Shown here piece after piece: positions 7,233-8,497 of a DNA stretch of 8,497 nt (position 1 is the stretch's first letter; every line of letters begins with the position of its first letter). Origin of the DNA: CAYQQU01 sp964419545 (lineage in GTDB: Bacteria > Bacteroidota > Bacteroidia > Chitinophagales > Saprospiraceae); NCBI GenBank assembly GCA_964419545.1, contig CAYQQU010000126.1, positions 1 through 8,497 on the forward strand. The letters run 5' to 3'. The notes beneath the pieces were generated by a model. That model was not told the DNA's origin and did no database searches. It was given only the letters and a program-made list of their open reading frames with translations. The position numbers and the translations under genes are program-made.

Positions 7233-7284
7233 CTTTGGTTCCTTTCGTTTTCCCCGAGCCTATAGGGAGCAAAAGGAACCAAAG
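7233..7284 (+). repeat. Conserved-core hairpin H1 (core forward)
   Basis: Perfect 13-bp arms, CTTTGGTTCCTTT (7233-7245) and its complement (7272-7284), enclose a 26-nt centre containing CCCCGAGCCTATAGGGAGC. It lies 22 bases after the epimerase stop. No T-run follows the right arm, so it is not a standard terminator. It is the shortest-armed of six hairpins that share this centre while their arms are unrelated. Confidence 0.8.
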
Positions 7285-7329
7285 CACTCCACGAATGAAA
7301 ATAACCTTTATTAAATCTTTGATTGACAG

Positions 7330-7497
7330 TCAGAGCTTGTTTGGAGGTAGTGCTTTTGAAGCGAAAAACTCAGATTTTGGGTTCTCCCGAAGGGATTTTT
7401 CCGGCTCATAGCAGCGCTACGGGTCGGAAAAATGCCACAGGGAGGTTCCAAAAGCTGGGTTTTGCAGCCAAAATGACTACCTCCAAACAAGCTCTCA
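7330..7497 (-). repeat. 168-bp MITE-like element, copy 2 (complete, inverted)
   Basis: This is a full copy in the opposite orientation to the one at 4806-4973, differing at one base. Terminal inverted repeats are at 7332-7351 and 7476-7495. The flanks show no target-site duplication. It sits between conserved-core hairpins H1 and H2. One frame runs through the element without a stop, which can create false small proteins in automatic annotation. Confidence 0.85.
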
Positions 7498-7565
7498 GGG
7501 TGGGGAGAGAGAAGAAATACTCAATAGACCATTCCCTATTAAATTTTCATCATTTGGAGTTCTGT

Positions 7566-7635
7566 GCTTCTTGGAAATTGTTTTGTTTGCTCCCTTTAGG
7601 GCCGGGGAAGACAAACAAAACAATTTCCAAGAAGC
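7566..7635 (-). repeat. Conserved-core hairpin H2 (core reverse), upstream of nuclease gene
   Basis: Perfect 24-bp arms (7566-7589, beginning GCTTCTTGG, and 7612-7635, ending CCAAGAAGC) enclose a 22-nt centre, CTCCCTTTAGGGCCGGGG plus AAGA. The centre is the reverse complement of the H1 centre. It ends 22 bases before the start codon of the DUF559 gene, leaving little room for a separate promoter. The remainder of the gene-free stretch 7211-7657 outside H1, the 168-bp element and H2 shows nothing recognisable. Confidence 0.85.
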
Positions 7636-7657
7636 GCCACACAAAATAAGCCACCCA

Positions 7658-8059
7658 ATGCCCAACGACGACTTCGGCATGCACCAAAACGCTTCTCCCA
7701 AACTTTTCCATTACGCCCAAGCGTTACGGGAGAACATGACGAAGCCAGAGCAGCTGTTGTGGGAAGCACTGAGGAATAAAAAACTGGATGGCTATAAATT
7801 CCGGAGACAGCATCCGCTGGGTAAGTTCATCATCGACTTCTATTGCCATTCCGCCAAGCTGGCCATCGAGATTGATGGTGGATACCATGAAGAGGAGGAA
7901 CAGAAAGCGCTGGATGAGGAACGGACTCGCCTGATTGTAGCATCGGGGGTGCGGGAGATTCGGTTTAGGAATGAGGAGGTGTTGGATGATTTAGAGGAGG
8001 TATTAACGAAGATTAGAGAAGCTTTAAATTTTGGTAACTACTCAGGTCCCTCCGATTGA
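7658..8059 (+). CDS. DUF559 domain protein, Vsr-like endonuclease
   Basis: This 133-residue protein matches the DUF559 family (COG2852, related to very-short-patch-repair endonucleases of the PD-(D/E)XK fold). The whole domain is present: ALRENMTKPEQLLWEALRN (22-40), GYKFRRQHPLGKFIIDFYC (45-63), LAIEIDGGYH (68-77), and IRFRNEEVLDDLEEVL (101-116). Asp60, Glu71 and Asp73 are the likely metal-binding residues, inferred by family analogy. Biochemical roles of DUF559 proteins are poorly known; DNA nicking or cleavage is likely. I chose ATG 7658; a TTG at 7571 lies inside hairpin H2 and would add 29 unrelated residues, and ATG 7679 is a slightly shorter alternative. The gene is visibly less GC-rich than the sugar genes, which suggests a separate origin. 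H2 ends 22 bases upstream, and the last codons form the left arm of the inverted repeat 8035-8187. Confidence 0.85.
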   Translation: MPNDDFGMHQNASPKLFHYAQALRENMTKPEQLLWEALRNKKLDGYKFRRQHPLGKFIIDFYCHSAKLAIEIDGGYHEEEEQKALDEERTRLIVASGVREIRFRNEEVLDDLEEVLTKIREALNFGNYSGPSD

Positions 8060-8061
8060 GA

Positions 8062-8116
8062 GGCGAAAATGCCTGGTTTTGCCCCGGCCCTAAATGGGAG
8101 CCCAGGCATTTTCGCC
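8062..8116 (+). repeat. Conserved-core hairpin H3a (core forward)
   Basis: Perfect 15-bp arms, GGCGAAAATGCCTGG (8062-8076) and its complement (8102-8116), enclose a 25-nt centre with GCCCCGGCCCTAAATGGGAG. It starts two bases after the nuclease stop codon. Its right arm is also the left arm of H3b, so the two hairpins cannot form together on one strand. Confidence 0.8.
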
Positions 8117-8162
8117 CTTTGCTCCCATTTAGGGTCGGGGCAAACAAAGGGCGAAAATGCCT
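8104..8162 (-). repeat. Conserved-core hairpin H3b (core reverse), overlapping H3a
   Basis: Perfect 18-bp arms (8104-8121, AGGCATTTTCGCCCTTTG, and 8145-8162) enclose a 23-nt centre, CTCCCATTTAGGGTCGGGGC plus AAA. The centre is the reverse complement of the H3a centre except for one base, so the two centres can also pair with each other (8078-8101 with 8121-8144). That gives three alternative folds. Confidence 0.8.
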
Positions 8163-8210
8163 TTATAAGGAGGGACCTAAATAGTTACAAATTTTGAATA
8201 ATTGGAAAAC

Positions 8211-8281
8211 CTGTTTGTGCAGTCGTTCAGTTCGTTTTCCCCGAGCCCTAAAGGGAGCGAACTGAACGACTGCACAAACAG
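8211..8281 (+). repeat. Conserved-core hairpin H4 (core forward)
   Basis: Perfect 24-bp arms (8211-8234, beginning CTGTTTGTGCAG, and 8258-8281, ending CTGCACAAACAG) enclose a 23-nt centre containing CCCCGAGCCCTAAAGGGAG. The arms share no similarity with those of the other hairpins apart from the last few bases next to the centre (TTCG/CGAA). No T-run follows. Confidence 0.88.
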
Positions 8282-8308
8282 CCCCACTTAAAAAGAGAGA
8301 GCATCCCA

Positions 8309-8374
8309 GCATTTGGTGCTGTTGGATTCGCTCCCTTTAGGGCCAGGGAAAACGAATCCAACAGCACCAAATGC
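8309..8374 (-). repeat. Conserved-core hairpin H5 (core reverse)
   Basis: Perfect 22-bp arms (8309-8330, beginning GCATTTGGTGCTG, and 8353-8374) enclose the 22-nt centre CTCCCTTTAGGGCCAGGG plus AAAA, in reverse orientation to H4. It lies 27 bases after H4. Apart from H3a, H3b, H4, H5 and the terminal repeat copy, the gene-free stretch 8060-8497 shows nothing I can identify. Confidence 0.88.
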
Positions 8375-8432
8375 AAAGCAGGAATAACTACAAAGCCAAG
8401 ATAAACTTTACATACCCAATTGAAAAAGACAT

Positions 8433-8497
8433 TCAGAGCTTGATTGGAGGTAGTGCTTTTGAAGCGAAAAACTCAGATTTTGGGTTCTCCCGAAGGG
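8433..8497 (-). repeat. 168-bp MITE-like element, copy 3 (cut by window edge)
   Basis: The first 65 bases of the element in the same inverted orientation as copy 2 are present, matching at 64 of 65 positions; the one change (T to A) falls inside the terminal repeat at 8435-8454. The remainder lies beyond the window. Confidence 0.85.

Larger units (their letters stand above)
8035..8187. repeat. Outer inverted repeat around hairpins H3a/H3b, entering the nuclease gene
   Basis: The left arm 8035-8053 (TAACTACTCAGGTCCCTCC) pairs with 8169-8187 at 17 of 19 positions. A weaker match continues outwards through A/T-rich sequence. The left arm lies inside the DUF559 coding sequence and encodes most of its last residues (about NYSGPS). 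Together with the inner hairpins it makes a structure of about 150 nt. Confidence 0.75.

Noticed and set aside
7323..7649. 108-residue open frame through the 168-bp element and H2
   Set aside because: It is made of element sequence that happens to lack stops, and the same peptide appears on the minus strand over copy 1. It is a repeat artefact.
7571..7657. Earlier TTG start for the DUF559 protein
   Set aside because: The extra 29 residues would be encoded by hairpin H2 and show no similarity to the family; ATG 7658 gives a complete domain.
8211..8374. Integron attC sites or intrinsic terminators as explanation of the hairpins
   Set aside because: attC sites have conserved ends and variable centres, the opposite of what is seen. 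Terminators need a T-run right after the stem, which H1-H5 lack, and rarely have 24-bp perfect stems with 22-nt conserved loops.

Overview
The window looks like part of a GC-rich member of the Bacteroidota, possibly the Saprospiria (Lewinella/Haliscomenobacter-like). I infer this from a UpxY-type NusG paralogue beside sugar-nucleotide genes, the near absence of Shine-Dalgarno sequences, and the use of GTG and TTG starts. Taxonomy is inference only. All convincing genes are on the + strand.

Layout. Positions 1-54 are the end of a 168-bp repeat that occurs four times in the window. Positions 74-1270 encode an L-2-hydroxyglutarate oxidase (lhgO), a metabolic gene unrelated to what follows. Positions 1369-4533 hold a surface-polysaccharide block: a WbpE-like sugar aminotransferase, a WbpA/TviB-like UDP-HexNAc 6-dehydrogenase, and a UpxY/NusG-like antiterminator. 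A tandem array of nine short palindromes (4537-4753) starts four bases after the antiterminator, then a complete 168-bp element (4806-4973) and a structured, gene-free leader. Positions 5244-7210 carry rfbA (glucose-1-phosphate thymidylyltransferase) and a UDP-glucuronate 4-epimerase-like gene. From 7211 to the end the GC content drops and the DNA is mostly repeats, with one gene, a DUF559 (Vsr-like) endonuclease.

How the genes work together. The aminotransferase and dehydrogenase would make an amino-uronic acid sugar nucleotide (WbpA/WbpE-type chemistry). RfbA makes dTDP-glucose, and the epimerase would interconvert UDP-glucuronate and UDP-galacturonate or a related pair. The UpxY-like protein would let RNA polymerase read through a long polysaccharide operon. 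No glycosyltransferases, flippase or polymerase are present, so this is only part of a capsule, O-antigen or exopolysaccharide locus.

The most unusual signal is in 7233-8374. Six hairpins share a conserved 22-26-nt centre (about CCCCGRGCCCTAAAGGGAG), but each has its own unrelated, perfectly complementary arms of 13-24 bp. Their centres alternate in orientation along the DNA, two hairpins overlap and share an arm, and the DUF559 nuclease gene fits tightly between two of them. This resembles a nuclease-plus-hairpin system in the way RAYT genes go with REP palindromes, but with the conserved and variable parts reversed. A functional link is a hypothesis, not something the sequence proves.
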